From Treponema sp. (GTDB lineage Bacteria; Spirochaetota; Spirochaetia; Treponematales; Breznakiellaceae), in the NCBI GenBank assembly GCA_031257675.1, contig JAIROG010000057.1:1-50840 (forward strand): a stretch of 50,840 nucleotides of DNA, in the 5' to 3' direction. Made by a program: the position numbers and the translations under genes. Shown here in pieces: positions 26,205 to 36,600 of the stretch (position 1 is the stretch's first letter; every line of letters starts with the position of its first letter). The notes under the pieces are model-generated. The model did no database searches. It saw nothing but the letters and a program-made list of their open reading frames with translations, and was not told the origin of the DNA.

Positions 26205-27260
26205 ATGGCCCGCAAAAACCTTCTTGAGGGATTTAAACGCCCAAAGGGAATAGCTTTTGAGCATAGCGAACTGAACCAAAATTATGGTAAATTTACCGTA
26301 TCTCCATTTGAATTCGGAATGGGCGTGACGATGGGGAATACCTTGCGCCGGATACTTTTGTCTTCTATTCAAGGGTATGCTATTTCCGCTATTAAAATAA
26401 CATCGTATAATAACGATGGGACGGCTCACACTATTTCCAGTGAATTCGAGAACATACCGAATATTGTGGAAGATACGCTGGAAGTTATCAATAATTTAAA
26501 GAAAATCCGCTTGAAACTGCCTGAAAATCAGGACTTGACGACGGTTTTATATGAATGGAAAGGCGCCTGTGAGGTTGCAAGCGATGATTTTGTGAAACCC
26601 GGACTCGTTGAGGTGATGAGCGCCGGACAGCATGTGATGACGTTGATGGATAATGCGTCGATTGAATTTGAGATTCAGATAGACTTGGGGCGGGGGTATG
26701 TACCGTCCGAAGCGAATGAAGAAGCCATTGAAGAGATCGGGACGATTCCACTTGACGCCATTTATTCACCGGTAAAGAAGGTGAAGTATACGGTTGAGCC
26801 GGTTCGTGTGGGACAGCGGAGCGATTACGACAAACTGACGCTTGAAGTGTGGACGGACGGAACTGTTACACCGGATGATGCGGTGGCTGAAGCCGCGAAG
26901 ATAGCGAAAGATCATTTCTCAGTATTCATCAATTTTGATGAAGGCGGTTTGATTGCCGATAATACGCCGGACGAAAGCGACAGTCTGTTGCATTCTATTC
27001 TCGACACGAAGATCGAAGAACTCGAATTGTCGGTGCGTTCCTATAACTGTCTTAAAGGGGCGGATATCAAGACCATAGGCGAATTGATTCAAAAAACCGA
27101 AGAAGATTTGAATAAGGCGCGCAACTTTGGGAAAAAGTCCTTGCAAGAAATTGTAGAAAAACTGAAAGAGTGGAACTTGACTCTGGGGACGACCGATTTC
27201 AGCAACTTGAAACACGTGGTAAAAATCACATCAAAAAAGGAAGTGCAAGATGAAGCATAG
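26205..27260 (+). CDS. rpoA: RNA polymerase alpha subunit
   Basis: From ATG 26205, with AAAAGGAG upstream, the product is 351 residues. A longer frame from 26142 adds 21 residues unlike RpoA. The N-terminal dimerisation domain shows [21 protein letters not shown]. The C-terminal domain (about 270-335) shows [23 protein letters not shown], the part that binds UP elements and activators. The last 11 bases overlap rplQ. Confidence 0.97.
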   Translation: MARKNLLEGFKRPKGIAFEHSELNQNYGKFTVSPFEFGMGVTMGNTLRRILLSSIQGYAISAIKITSYNNDGTAHTISSEFENIPNIVEDTLEVINNLKKIRLKLPENQDLTTVLYEWKGACEVASDDFVKPGLVEVMSAGQHVMTLMDNASIEFEIQIDLGRGYVPSEANEEAIEEIGTIPLDAIYSPVKKVKYTVEPVRVGQRSDYDKLTLEVWTDGTVTPDDAVAEAAKIAKDHFSVFINFDEGGLIADNTPDESDSLLHSILDTKIEELELSVRSYNCLKGADIKTIGELIQKTEEDLNKARNFGKKSLQEIVEKLKEWNLTLGTTDFSNLKHVVKITSKKEVQDEA

Positions 27261-27723
27261 AAGAGGATTTAATCCGCTTGACCGCAGGGCTGCCCACCGG
27301 AAAGCCATGATTCGGAATATGATAACTTCTCTGTTTAGGCATGAACGTATTAAAACAACCAAAGCGAAAGCTCTGGAAGTCAGACGCTTTGCGGAGAAAT
27401 TGATTACCAGAGGGAAGATCGATTCGGTGCATAATCGCCGCATCGCCTCAAGCCGTTTGTTCGACGAGGCCATGGTGGCGAAGCTGTTCACCGACATTGG
27501 CCCGCGCATGAAGGACAGGAACGGCGGTTACACCCGTATTCTGAAACTCGGCGAGCGCGGCGGAGATGCGGCGGAAGTAGTTCTCCTTGAACTAGTCGAT
27601 TATAAGCTGGATACAAAGGAGGCTTCTGACAAAAAAGCCAAAAAAGAAGAAAAGAAGACCGCCTTGAAGGAAAAAGTTGATGCCAAAGCCGGTCGTGCGG
27701 AAAAGAAGGCTGACAAGGCGTAA
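27250..27723 (+). CDS. rplQ: Ribosomal protein L17 with C-terminal Lys/Ala-rich tail
   Basis: The product is 157 residues, longer than the usual 120 because of a lysine- and alanine-rich tail (from about residue 120, ending AEKKADKA). [20 protein letters not shown] and the central [17 protein letters not shown] are diagnostic. L17 lies near the tunnel exit. It starts inside the end of rpoA. Confidence 0.97.
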   Translation: MKHRRGFNPLDRRAAHRKAMIRNMITSLFRHERIKTTKAKALEVRRFAEKLITRGKIDSVHNRRIASSRLFDEAMVAKLFTDIGPRMKDRNGGYTRILKLGERGGDAAEVVLLELVDYKLDTKEASDKKAKKEEKKTALKEKVDAKAGRAEKKADKA

Positions 27724-27734
27724 GGAGGCTGGGT

Positions 27735-27923
27735 ATGTCAAAAGCGCATAGAGGAAAAGGCTTGCAAGAATTGCCGAATCACGGAAGGATGGAGTGTCCG
27801 CTTTGCAAGCGTGTTGTAAAAGTTTTATACGAAGAAAAAGGCGAAAATGACGCCAAAGTGAAAGTTTGCAAAATTTGCAAAGCCGCGATAAAACACGGCA
27901 AGAAAAAGATAATTGTTTCATAA
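27735..27923 (+). CDS. Small zinc-ribbon protein, function unknown
   Basis: The product is 62 residues. Two CxxC pairs, CPLC (about 21-24) and CKIC (about 45-48), flank a basic stretch, and the protein ends KHGKKKIIVS. It looks like a nucleic-acid-binding zinc ribbon. It lies 11 bases after rplQ with AAGGAGG upstream, so it is co-expressed with the ribosomal genes and may act on the ribosome or RNA polymerase. That role is inference from position. Confidence 0.8.
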   Translation: MSKAHRGKGLQELPNHGRMECPLCKRVVKVLYEEKGENDAKVKVCKICKAAIKHGKKKIIVS

Positions 27924-28105
27924 TTGGCGAATACATGGATATGAATTTTTGATGACAAAATCACAGTGAATCAATGAAAATCCGCGCAAAGGGTCTTTTT
28001 CGAGGCGAGTTAGGCTCTTTTAGAAAATGGATGGAACCGGATTGGCGCATGGGAATTCGTTGTACTCTGTAAATAGCATTTGTCATTGGTCAAAAGGAGT
28101 TATAT

Positions 28106-29110
28106 ATGACTTTAAAGAATGTCGCGCCGTTGCCCAATATTCCCTGGGAAAAGAAGTCGAGCGGGGGAAATGTCAGTCTCAATTCCCCGTTGTGGCGGTA
28201 TTCCGGCAATCCGGTGATTCCGCGTAATTTAACCGCCTGTTCGAATAGCATTTTCAACAGCGCTGTTGTGCCTTTTAAGAGAAGCGATGGGACACAGTTT
28301 GCGGGCGTGTTCCGTTGCGATGATACGGCGCGTCAGATGAACATCCACGTCGGTTTCAGCGATGACGGTTATAAATGGAAAATAGCCGATCAGCCGATAG
28401 ATTTTATTAGACCAGATGATCCCGATTTTCCCATGTCTGATTATAAATATGATCCGCGGGTGGTGTTTGTGGAAGATCGCTATTACATTATCTGGTGCAA
28501 CGGCTATCACGGCGCATGCATCGGCATGGGGTATACATTTGATTTTGAGAAATTCTATCAGTTAGAAAACCCTCTCATGCAGTACAACCGGAACGGCGTA
28601 CTCTTTCCCCGCAAAATAAATGGGAATTTCGCTTTGCTCAGCCGACCGAGTGATTCCGGGCATACGCCGTTTGGCGACATTGTGTATTCGGAAAGTCCTG
28701 ACCTTACTTTCTGGGGCAAACACCGGCATGTTATGTCGCCCTCAGACGGTTGGCAGAGCACTAAGATCGGCGCGGGTCCCGCTCCGATTGAAACGAGCGA
28801 GGGCTGGTTGCTTTTTTATCACGGCGTCTTAACGAGTTGCAATGGTTTTGTGTATGCGTTTAGCGCATGTCTGCTTGATCCTGACAAGCCGTGGAAAGTG
28901 ATAGCCCGTCCAAAACCCTACCTCATCACACCGCAAGAAATTTACGAATGCGTAGGTGATGTGCCTAACGTCGCTTTCCCCTGCGCGGCTCTTGTTGACG
29001 GGGCTACGAACCGGATCGCCCTATACTACGGTTGCGCGGATACGGTTACCGGGTTGATTTTCGGCAAGGTTGATGAGATCATCGACTGGATTAAACAGAA
29101 CAAGAAATAG
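28106..29110 (+). CDS. GH130 beta-mannoside phosphorylase
   Basis: The product is 334 residues, the size of stand-alone GH130 enzymes. These use phosphate to split beta-1,4-mannosides, releasing mannose-1-phosphate in the cytoplasm. The five-bladed propeller pattern is visible, with the catalytic Asp at about 116 in [24 protein letters not shown], and the terminal [15 protein letters not shown]. The DPRV form suggests the subgroup acting on mannooligosaccharides rather than mannosylglucose, but the substrate is not certain. No signal peptide is present. AAAAGGAG precedes the ATG. It lies just before the epimerase-GH130 fusion. Confidence 0.88.
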   Translation: MTLKNVAPLPNIPWEKKSSGGNVSLNSPLWRYSGNPVIPRNLTACSNSIFNSAVVPFKRSDGTQFAGVFRCDDTARQMNIHVGFSDDGYKWKIADQPIDFIRPDDPDFPMSDYKYDPRVVFVEDRYYIIWCNGYHGACIGMGYTFDFEKFYQLENPLMQYNRNGVLFPRKINGNFALLSRPSDSGHTPFGDIVYSESPDLTFWGKHRHVMSPSDGWQSTKIGAGPAPIETSEGWLLFYHGVLTSCNGFVYAFSACLLDPDKPWKVIARPKPYLITPQEIYECVGDVPNVAFPCAALVDGATNRIALYYGCADTVTGLIFGKVDEIIDWIKQNKK

Positions 29111-29121
29111 GTGAGACAACT

Positions 29122-29172
29122 GAGCTTGTTTCAAAATCAACCCGAATGTAGTTCGCGTTTTGGAACAAGCTC
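29122..29172. repeat. Inverted repeat after the GH130 gene
   Basis: GAGCTTGTTTCAAAA (29122-29136) and TTTTGGAACAAGCTC (29158-29172) are inverted copies with one G-T wobble. A similar motif containing TTGGAACAGGCTC occurs at about 50214-50226, so this may be a dispersed palindromic element. Confidence 0.5.
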
Positions 29173-29223
29173 AAACGCAGAGCGGCGTAGACCTCGCAGC
29201 CGGAGCGTTAGGCGTTTTATATA

Positions 29224-29256
29224 AGGCTGTTCTAAAAATCTTGGGATAGCCTTTTT
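29224..29256 (+). terminator. Intrinsic terminator between the GH130 gene and the fusion gene
   Basis: A 10-base-pair stem with three wobble pairs (29224-29233 with 29243-29252) is followed by TTTT. It would end the upstream GH130 transcript, implying the fusion gene starting at 29311 has at least partly independent transcription. Confidence 0.5.
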
Positions 29257-29310
29257 AGATGTAACAGAAGAATTGGGCTTTGACCGGTTTTCCAAGAGAG
29301 TTGACAAGAT

Positions 29311-31770
29311 ATGAAAGATATAACCCTCTTACAGTGGGTAAATGAACTGTCCCATGAATTAAAAGGAAATATTCTGCCGTTTTGGCTGAAATATGCGCGT
29401 GATACCGAAAGCGGAGGCTTTTACGGCAATTTGAACAACAACAACGCCGGCGATGCGAGGTGTCCCCGTTCTGTTGTAATGGTGTCCCGCCATCTCTGGA
29501 CGTACAGCGCCGCCGCGCGATTTCTGAAAGAGCCGGCGTTGCTTGCCGGCGCGGATTATGCGTACGTCTATTTGTGCAAAACATTTTTTGACAAGCGGCA
29601 TGGCGGGGTGTATTGGACCGTGGCCCAAGACGGCAAGCCGGTGGACAGCCGGAAGCAGATTTACGGTGAGGCGTTTGCCGTTTATGGACTGTCCGAGTTT
29701 GCATCCGCTGTGGCTGAATTTCGGAGCAAAGATGCCGCAGAGACGATATTGGACGCCGCCCTTGTCATTTTCAACCTATTGGAAACCCATGCGCGGGATC
29801 ATCAATTCAAGGGCTACTGCGAAGCCTTGGGCGCGGACTGGTCTGTTATTGCGGATACGAAACTGTCGCCTGTTGATATTGACTGCGACAAATCCATGAA
29901 TACGAATCTGCATGTTATGGAGGCGTGGACAAGTTTATTGCGCGCCGTGAAATTGTTGCGTCCCCAATGCGTCGCCTTGCGCGACACGATACGCTCCTCT
30001 TTGGAAAGCCTTATCACCGCAACCGCCGAGCATATTTTTGGAGCGGATTGCCATCTCGATCTGTTTTTTACCAAGGACTGGTCGGTGATGACCGATGTTA
30101 TCTCCTTTGGGCATGATATTGAGGCGAGTTGGTTGCTCTGGGAGGCTGTTGAAGAAACTGGAAACAAACAGCTTTGTGAGAAAATCAGGCCGCTTGTACT
30201 GAAAGTTGCGGACGTAACGCTTGTGGAAGGCTTTGATACCATAACCGGCTCTCTGGAAAATGAAATTCACGACAGGGCGAAAAACCCTCCGTCTGGACGC
30301 CGCGACCGCACCCGCATTTGGTGGTGCCAGGCTGAAGCTATGGTTGGATTTTTTAACGCTTACCAACTTTCAAAAAACGAAATTTTTTTTGACGTTTCTT
30401 ACCGTCAATGGTTGTGGATAAGAAAGCGCCAAAGGGACACGCAGTCCGGCGAATGGTTCTGGGCGGTTTCACCACAGGGAGCGCCGGATTATAGCCAACC
30501 CAAAGGCGGCAATTGGAAGACGCCTTATCACAATGCGCGCAGTTGTATGGAACTATTGCGGCGTTTATTGGAGGTTCATATGATGGAACGGTTTGAACGG
30601 AGGAGCAATCAGCTTAACGCTGAACACTACGCCTTGATTTCCCGAAAAAATATCCCCAGCCACGCCGATGGATCGGGAAGTCCGGGAAACGGCATCTTTA
30701 TGCGGTACAAGTATCCGGTTATTACGGCGGATCATACGCCCCTTTTCTGGCGCTATGATTTTGATCCCCAGACAAATCCCTATTTGATGGAACGCATGGG
30801 AATCAACGCCGCTTTCAACGCGGGGGCGATAAAATTTGACGGACGATACTGTCTTGTCGTACGCGTTGAAGGGGCGGATCGCAAGAGTTTTTTTGCTGTT
30901 GCGGAAAGTCCCAACGGCATCGACAATTTCGTGTTTCACGATTACCCGATCTTGCTTGAGCAAGGCGTTGATCCTGATGTGAATGTTTATGATATGCGTC
31001 TAACTCGCCATGAAGACGGTTGGATATACGGCGTTTTCTGCTCGGAACGGAAAGACCCCAATGCGTCTAAGGGTGACACCTCAAGCGCGACTGCCAGCGC
31101 AGGCATTGTCTGCACCAAGGACCTGAAAATATGGCGGCGCCTGCCAGATCTTAAAACCACATCTCCGCAGCAACGGAATGTTGCGCTTCACCCTGAATTT
31201 GTGAATGGCAAGTATCTGTTTTATACCCGACCACAGGATGGATTTATCGAGACTGGTTCGGGCGGCGGCATTTGCGCCGGGTTTTCGGAAACGATGGAGA
31301 ACGCCGAGGTGAGGGAAGAGGTCATCCTTGACGAAAAAATATACCACACCATCAAAGAAGTGAAAAACGGCATGGGCGCCGTTCCCATCAAGACGAGCAA
31401 GGGATGGCTCCACATTGCGCACGGCGTACGCAACACGGCGGCCGGACTTAGGTACGTGATTTATGCGTTTGTCACGGCTTTGGACAATCCTCTCAAGGTC
31501 ATAGCGACTCCCGGCGGCTACCTGATTGCGCCGCAAGGTGAAGAACGGGTAGGGGACGTGTCCAACGTCGTGTTTACCAACGGCGCCATTACGGATGAAA
31601 ACGGACGGCTCTTGATCTACTACGCCTCGTCCGACACTCGTTTGCATGTTGCGGAAACCTGCGTTGACCAACTGCTGGACTACTGCTTCAATACACCTGT
31701 TGATCCGCTTACATCTCATGATTCGGTAAAGCAACGAATTGCGCTGATCAAGAAAAATTTGGGGCGGTAA
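29311..31770 (+). CDS. Fusion: cellobiose/mannobiose 2-epimerase plus GH130 mannosylglucose phosphorylase
   Basis: One uninterrupted chain of 819 residues holds two enzymes. Residues 1-420 form an AGE-type (alpha/alpha)6 barrel. The candidate catalytic and binding residues are R60, H201, H268, E271, W338, E342 and H407, in contexts typical of cellobiose 2-epimerase. Residues about 440-819 form a GH130 propeller, with the catalytic Asp at 561 in [17 protein letters not shown], the signature I associate with 4-O-beta-mannosyl-glucose phosphorylase. Mannobiose would be epimerised to Man-Glc and then phosphorolysed to Man-1-P and glucose. No signal peptide is seen, so it acts in the cytoplasm. 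In other organisms I recall these as separate genes. Confidence 0.9.
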   Translation: MKDITLLQWVNELSHELKGNILPFWLKYARDTESGGFYGNLNNNNAGDARCPRSVVMVSRHLWTYSAAARFLKEPALLAGADYAYVYLCKTFFDKRHGGVYWTVAQDGKPVDSRKQIYGEAFAVYGLSEFASAVAEFRSKDAAETILDAALVIFNLLETHARDHQFKGYCEALGADWSVIADTKLSPVDIDCDKSMNTNLHVMEAWTSLLRAVKLLRPQCVALRDTIRSSLESLITATAEHIFGADCHLDLFFTKDWSVMTDVISFGHDIEASWLLWEAVEETGNKQLCEKIRPLVLKVADVTLVEGFDTITGSLENEIHDRAKNPPSGRRDRTRIWWCQAEAMVGFFNAYQLSKNEIFFDVSYRQWLWIRKRQRDTQSGEWFWAVSPQGAPDYSQPKGGNWKTPYHNARSCMELLRRLLEVHMMERFERRSNQLNAEHYALISRKNIPSHADGSGSPGNGIFMRYKYPVITADHTPLFWRYDFDPQTNPYLMERMGINAAFNAGAIKFDGRYCLVVRVEGADRKSFFAVAESPNGIDNFVFHDYPILLEQGVDPDVNVYDMRLTRHEDGWIYGVFCSERKDPNASKGDTSSATASAGIVCTKDLKIWRRLPDLKTTSPQQRNVALHPEFVNGKYLFYTRPQDGFIETGSGGGICAGFSETMENAEVREEVILDEKIYHTIKEVKNGMGAVPIKTSKGWLHIAHGVRNTAAGLRYVIYAFVTALDNPLKVIATPGGYLIAPQGEERVGDVSNVVFTNGAITDENGRLLIYYASSDTRLHVAETCVDQLLDYCFNTPVDPLTSHDSVKQRIALIKKNLGR

Positions 31771-31788
31771 GAAAAAAGAAAGCGAAAA

Positions 31789-31836
31789 GAAAATGGGTGT
31801 TAAAACGCCGTCCCGCCCGGCGCTTCGCCCGTTTTC
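31789..31836. terminator. Bidirectional terminator between converging genes
   Basis: GAAAATGGGTG (31789-31799) pairs with CGCCCGTTTTC (31826-31836) with two wobbles, around an inner GCCG/CGGC stem. T-rich DNA follows on the minus side. It separates the fusion gene from the converging pseudouridine synthase gene. Confidence 0.55.
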
Positions 31837-31858
31837 ACTCCTCTCGTTTCTTTCGTGT

Positions 31859-32572
31859 TTAGCCCTTGCTTTGCCCCTTTAAACTTTCAATTTCCTGTGG
31901 TGAAAGCGGTCGTGATGCGCCTTCCACGAGGCCGCCGAGTGATATGTTTCCAATGCGAATACGCCGCAACACCACGGGGTGCAGATGAAAGTAAGAAAAG
32001 ACGCGGCGTATTTCCCGGTTTTTCCCTTCTATCAATACCACCCGTATTGCTTTTCTACCGAGTCGGGCGATTCTTTTTGCCTGATAGATCACGCCTTCTA
32101 TTACAACGCCGCGCAGGAAATCCTCAATGACCGTATCGGGAATGTGTCCCGACGCTTCCACGAGGTACTCTTTTTCGATATTTGAAGAGGGGTGGCTGAT
32201 TTTTGCGGCAAAATCCCCGTCATTGGTGAAGATGATAAGACCGGAGGAGCGATAATCAAGCCGCCCGACATTGTACAGGCGCATTTCAATGCGGGCGGGA
32301 AGAAGGTCTTTTGCAAGCCGCCTGCCCTGGGGGTCTGACGAACTGCAAATATATTCAGGCGGCTTGTTGAGAAGGAGATAGAGCGCGTTGGTCTGAATGA
32401 CAACCGGAATTCCATCAAGGCGCACCGTGTCATCCGCGCTGACTTTTGTTCCTAAGATGGAAACAAGTGTTCCATTCACGGAAACCCGTCCGTCTGTGAT
32501 GAGTTTTTCGGCGGCCCTGCGGGAGGCGACTCCCGCATGGGCGAGGTAGGCTTGCAAGCGGATTTGCGACAT
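31859..32572 (-). CDS. RsuA/RluB-family pseudouridine synthase
   Basis: The product is 237 residues. An S4 RNA-binding domain (RLQAYLAHAGVASRRAAEKLI...GRVSVNG) precedes the synthase domain. The catalytic Asp is in the block NVGRLDYRSSGLIIFTNDGDFA, and GKNREIRRVF lies near the C-terminus. It converts a uridine in rRNA to pseudouridine. RluB, RluE, RluF and RsuA are hard to separate by eye; the S4 domain and length favour RluB or RsuA. It starts 9 bases after the upstream gene, but its own promoter fits and there is no ribosome binding site. Confidence 0.92.
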   Translation of the reverse strand: MSQIRLQAYLAHAGVASRRAAEKLITDGRVSVNGTLVSILGTKVSADDTVRLDGIPVVIQTNALYLLLNKPPEYICSSSDPQGRRLAKDLLPARIEMRLYNVGRLDYRSSGLIIFTNDGDFAAKISHPSSNIEKEYLVEASGHIPDTVIEDFLRGVVIEGVIYQAKRIARLGRKAIRVVLIEGKNREIRRVFSYFHLHPVVLRRIRIGNISLGGLVEGASRPLSPQEIESLKGQSKG

Positions 32573-32578
32573 GCGGAT

Positions 32579-32607
32579 AGTTTACTGTTTTAGCCGCGCA
32601 GATGCAA
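32579..32607 (-). promoter_or_regulatory. Promoter giving a leaderless pseudouridine synthase mRNA
   Basis: On the minus strand TTGCAT (32607-32602), 17 bases and TAAACT (32584-32579) end 6 bases before the ATG at 32572, the same geometry as the nudix promoter. The promoter lies in the last codons of the upstream gene. Confidence 0.5.
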
Positions 32608-33601
32608 GTATTTTGTCGATCATTCGCCTGTTTTTGTCGATAAAATCCTTGTAGCCGTTGATTTGGAGAACATAATAACAGGCGTCTTCTGGATAAAAAT
32701 GCATTATCATTTTATTATATTCCGCGTAACCATAATCGACAAAGTCAAATTCCAGGGTCGCTTTATCTTTTGTAATAGTGTATTTGATTGAATCGGGAAT
32801 GACATACGCTCCTACATTAGACAGCTCCATAATAATTACCGCATAAATCTCCGCGACATGTGTCTCTTGCATATCAACCCTTTTTGACATAATAACGGCG
32901 TCCCTTTCAGTGACGCCTTCTATATAATAATACTGCTCCATCAAACCGTTGTCTTGCCAATTATTCGGCGCTTCTATGGTGAATCTGCCTATTTCAAGTT
33001 TCTGGATTTTTCCGGGCTTGATAGCTTTCATGGGTCTGTCTTTAAATTCAGGATATTTTTTGAAATTTAACACCGAGTTAAGATTGTCTTCATAAATAAA
33101 ACCAAATTCAACGCACATGAGTGTGGTTGCCCCCTTGCCATCAGTTTCCTTTAAGAGGTTTGTTATAGGAATGTAAAAATCGACAAACCCTTTATTCAAA
33201 ACTTTGCCGTCCAGACTGGATTTCGTCGCGGTATATGCGGCGGGCAAATTTTTGTTTTGCCCTGCGGCGGTGTACGTGAACAACCTGTCCAAATACGCTT
33301 TGAGCTTGTCATGCTGTTTCTCGCCTCCGTCACGGGCTGTTTGGACTATTTCAATGTTCGGGATAAAATCTTTTGTGATTCGCGCCACAACAAGAGTCTC
33401 CTTTGTTTCAGCGTAGCTGTACAATCTGACAAAGTAATTTCCGTCGCCCGCGTTTACAATGCTCAATAATTCGTTGTCCGCCGTTTTGTACATGACGTAC
33501 ATTCCCGTAAAATTATTAAAATCCGAGAATGTTGTTTGAGCGGAAATAGATGCCGCCATTTTCAAGCAGAATACGATGAAAATAAACTTTCTATTCTTCA
33601 T
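32582..33601 (-). CDS. Exported protein of unknown function next to the giant protein
   Basis: The product is 339 residues. A signal peptide is likely (MKNRKFIFIVFCLKMAASIS then AQ). No lipobox is seen. The mature part is rich in beta-forming residues and shows no family I know; it reads as two alpha/beta segments with YYYIEGVTERDAVIMSKRVD in the second. It follows the giant gene by 21 bases with TGGAGG upstream, so the two are very likely one operon. It could be a partner, chaperone or protective protein for the giant product; that is inference from position only. Confidence 0.75.
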   Translation of the reverse strand: MKNRKFIFIVFCLKMAASISAQTTFSDFNNFTGMYVMYKTADNELLSIVNAGDGNYFVRLYSYAETKETLVVARITKDFIPNIEIVQTARDGGEKQHDKLKAYLDRLFTYTAAGQNKNLPAAYTATKSSLDGKVLNKGFVDFYIPITNLLKETDGKGATTLMCVEFGFIYEDNLNSVLNFKKYPEFKDRPMKAIKPGKIQKLEIGRFTIEAPNNWQDNGLMEQYYYIEGVTERDAVIMSKRVDMQETHVAEIYAVIIMELSNVGAYVIPDSIKYTITKDKATLEFDFVDYGYAEYNKMIMHFYPEDACYYVLQINGYKDFIDKNRRMIDKILASARLKQ

Positions 33602-33622
33602 TTTTTGCCTCCATATACATTG

Positions 33623-36600
33623 CTATTGGTTTATCAGGGTTCCTCTTATTTCATCCCCCTGGCTTACGCCCCATGACGCCATTGTTTTTAGAAATAAATT
33701 TTGCATATCGTCCGTAACTATAAAACAGCCGTCTGAAACTTGATACGTTGAGCTATGGATAAACCACGCTCCACCCGGATCACCATCGACTCCATATTTG
33801 TTGATAACGTCTCCGTCAAGGGTTTTCGCGTTGTGTATCAACACCGGATATGCGCTGTTCATGTTGAGCATTCGCAACGAGAATCCGCTCATAACGGTAT
33901 TGCCCTGAAGGGTGGAGCCGTTTTGCGTTATGAGGTTTGTTGGTTGGTCGCGTGACACGCCTTTTTCTTTATCAAAGGTATTGTACACATCAACGGATTG
34001 TACGCCTGTCATCTTAAACAAATTCAAGACATTCCCATTGAGGTCCTGTTTACGAAACGTGATGGCATCAAGCGCTTTGTTATTTTCCGCAGTGGCTTGT
34101 ACTCCAAGTCCTTGCTTCGCATCGTAACTTGCCGTCTGACGGTACAATGTAGCCGAAACGGTGAATGTGTCAAGCGTTCCGCCGTCGGTTTTGTTCACCA
34201 AAATATAACCGTCTACTGTTCTGTCGGTGAGCGTAAATCTGCTTGTCTCATTCCAGTGTCCCACGTTTTTATCGAAAGACATCCCTTGCAGAGTCATTAA
34301 ATACTCGCCCATTGTTTGTTGGCGTTTGTTGTTGGACAAACTTTTAAGAGAATCCGCGTAATGTGAAAACGCGCCGTTTGCCATGATAAGGCTTAACGCC
34401 CTGTCTTCGCCAAGAATTTGAACCAATGACTGTCCCATTGTTCGAGCATTATCCATGGTTATCACTTTTGAACTGACCGTTTCCCATTCTCCATCTTCGC
34501 CCTTGTCTTGATATTCAATGGTTAAATCTTTTTTCTTGTCCCATTCCAGTACATGCGTTCCATCGCTCTTGCTGATTAATTTCCAATAATCCGCGCTTGA
34601 ATCGTAGACATCCTCTGTATACATATAGAATTGGCTTGGATCGTCTCTCGATTTAAAATATGCGTTTATATCACTTATAATCTGCGAGTCGTTTCCAAAA
34701 CTTCGTCCATCTTGCAACATTCTGATTGCCATTTCTGTATGCCCCAAAACCGCCCGATTGGTTTCGATGACATTGTTCATATCTACGATTCCATTCCGGT
34801 ACGCTTCATGCCCCAAAAGTATGCCTTGAAACATTTGTTCTTTTATTGACAGGGAATCCGTGTAGCCTGTCAGGTTGACAACCCGTTTTCCGTTTTCAAG
34901 CTTAGTTTCTGCGCGGTACAATGCGCCTTTTTCATGCTCGACTATGTTGATGTCCGCATTTCCCGTAAGTAAATCCGATAAAAACGCTTTTTGCGTTTCA
35001 TCGCCATACCCGTACTGGACGCGGAGGCTGACTGCGCTCTTGAAGTCATGGGTTTTGACATACTCCTCAATTTTAGAGTTTGTATTTATAACGTCCATAC
35101 CCCGAATCACTGATGCGAGTGTTCCCATGCTTATATCCACTCCTCCACTTCCCATATTCATTTTAGCGCCGTTTTTACCAAGGCGCAACTCTAAAAGACC
35201 CATGCTGTACTGATTTTGTGTAAAATATCCAGTATTGAGCAGGTTTAGTGAGAAATCTCCTGTAAAAGCGTAATTGATTCCTTCACCCGCCGCGCTTCCG
35301 AGCGTTCGATTAAATTTTACGACGTCTGATTCGTTTTCTATGGAAAAACCAAGCAGTTTTTCGCCTGTGGCGCCTGTATTCAGATGAGATAAAACGCCGG
35401 TTGTAAAGGCGCTTGTCATGCCGCTTGCCGCACTGATAAGACTGCCTGTCATGCTCTTATTGTACGCGGCGTTTGAGAAACCAAAGCCTGCGCTGTCATT
35501 GTAAGTGATGGCGTTTAAGGGACTGGTTACGATGCCGGAAACGACATTTTGCGTTCCGCTCATCAATGTCTGTGTTAAAACCTTGTCGAAGCCGGGCGCG
35601 GCTTTTGAAACGGCTATAGAAGCAAGCCCGTTTGACGCATTGAATGCGGCGCCGATTGTCGAGCTTGCCACGGATACAAGCGCTTTCTTTCCTAAATCGA
35701 CCATTGTTTCGGTCGCGCTTTTATAACCGGCGGAAACATCCAGAAAAGCGAATACAGCGTCATCAACCATGTTGATTGCTGCGGTCTCCAAACCGGCGAT
35801 AAGAAGTGCGCTTACGGCGCCACCCGCGCCGAAGGTTGCGACCGACGCGGCGACTGACATCGCAATCTCTCCGACGACTCGGAGCGATGGCGCCTCAATG
35901 AAACTGCCCCGCGAGTCCCACATTGGTTTGTCCCATGTCGCGGTATTTATTGCCTGTATGCCCATGCTTTCTTTAAACTGCCAATATATGAACTCGGTGA
36001 GAAGCCGTCCCTGCTCGCCTGAACCGCTCCCTTCTTCAAACATGCTGTTCTTCCCCTCGTCCGGATCCGCTCCTTTTTTTACTACCGGCGCATCTCCTAT
36101 CCATAGTCCGAACAATCCTTTTTCAGAAGAATCTGAGCCGAATATCTCATTGCGCTTGTCTTGCATTTCCTTGTATATATTGTTTATCACTATCTGAACC
36201 ATAAACGAGTCCAGATCGTCAAGGCTTTCCGGTGATAAATCTGTTTGTATCTCAATGACGGGCATGTGGTAGTCATGGTACCCTTCTATATGCGCCGTCT
36301 CTGTGATGACGGGATCAGAAAAAGTGGAATGAACCAGCACGTCTTTGATATAGACATGCCCGCTTTTTTTCCATTGCCCATCAGTAACAAAGGTGTCGTC
36401 CATGTTTTTTCGGAAATTGACGTTGGCTTCCAACACATTCCGGGTCAATTCCGCGACCGCGTTGTCACCGGCGTTTTTAACGTTTGCCGCGAGACGTTTC
36501 GCTTCACGTTCCGCAAGCTCCGCGTTGGTTTCGGAGACAAGACGGTTTACGGTCGCCCTGACCGTCCCGGCATTCCATATGTTTACGCCGCCCGCGCCGG

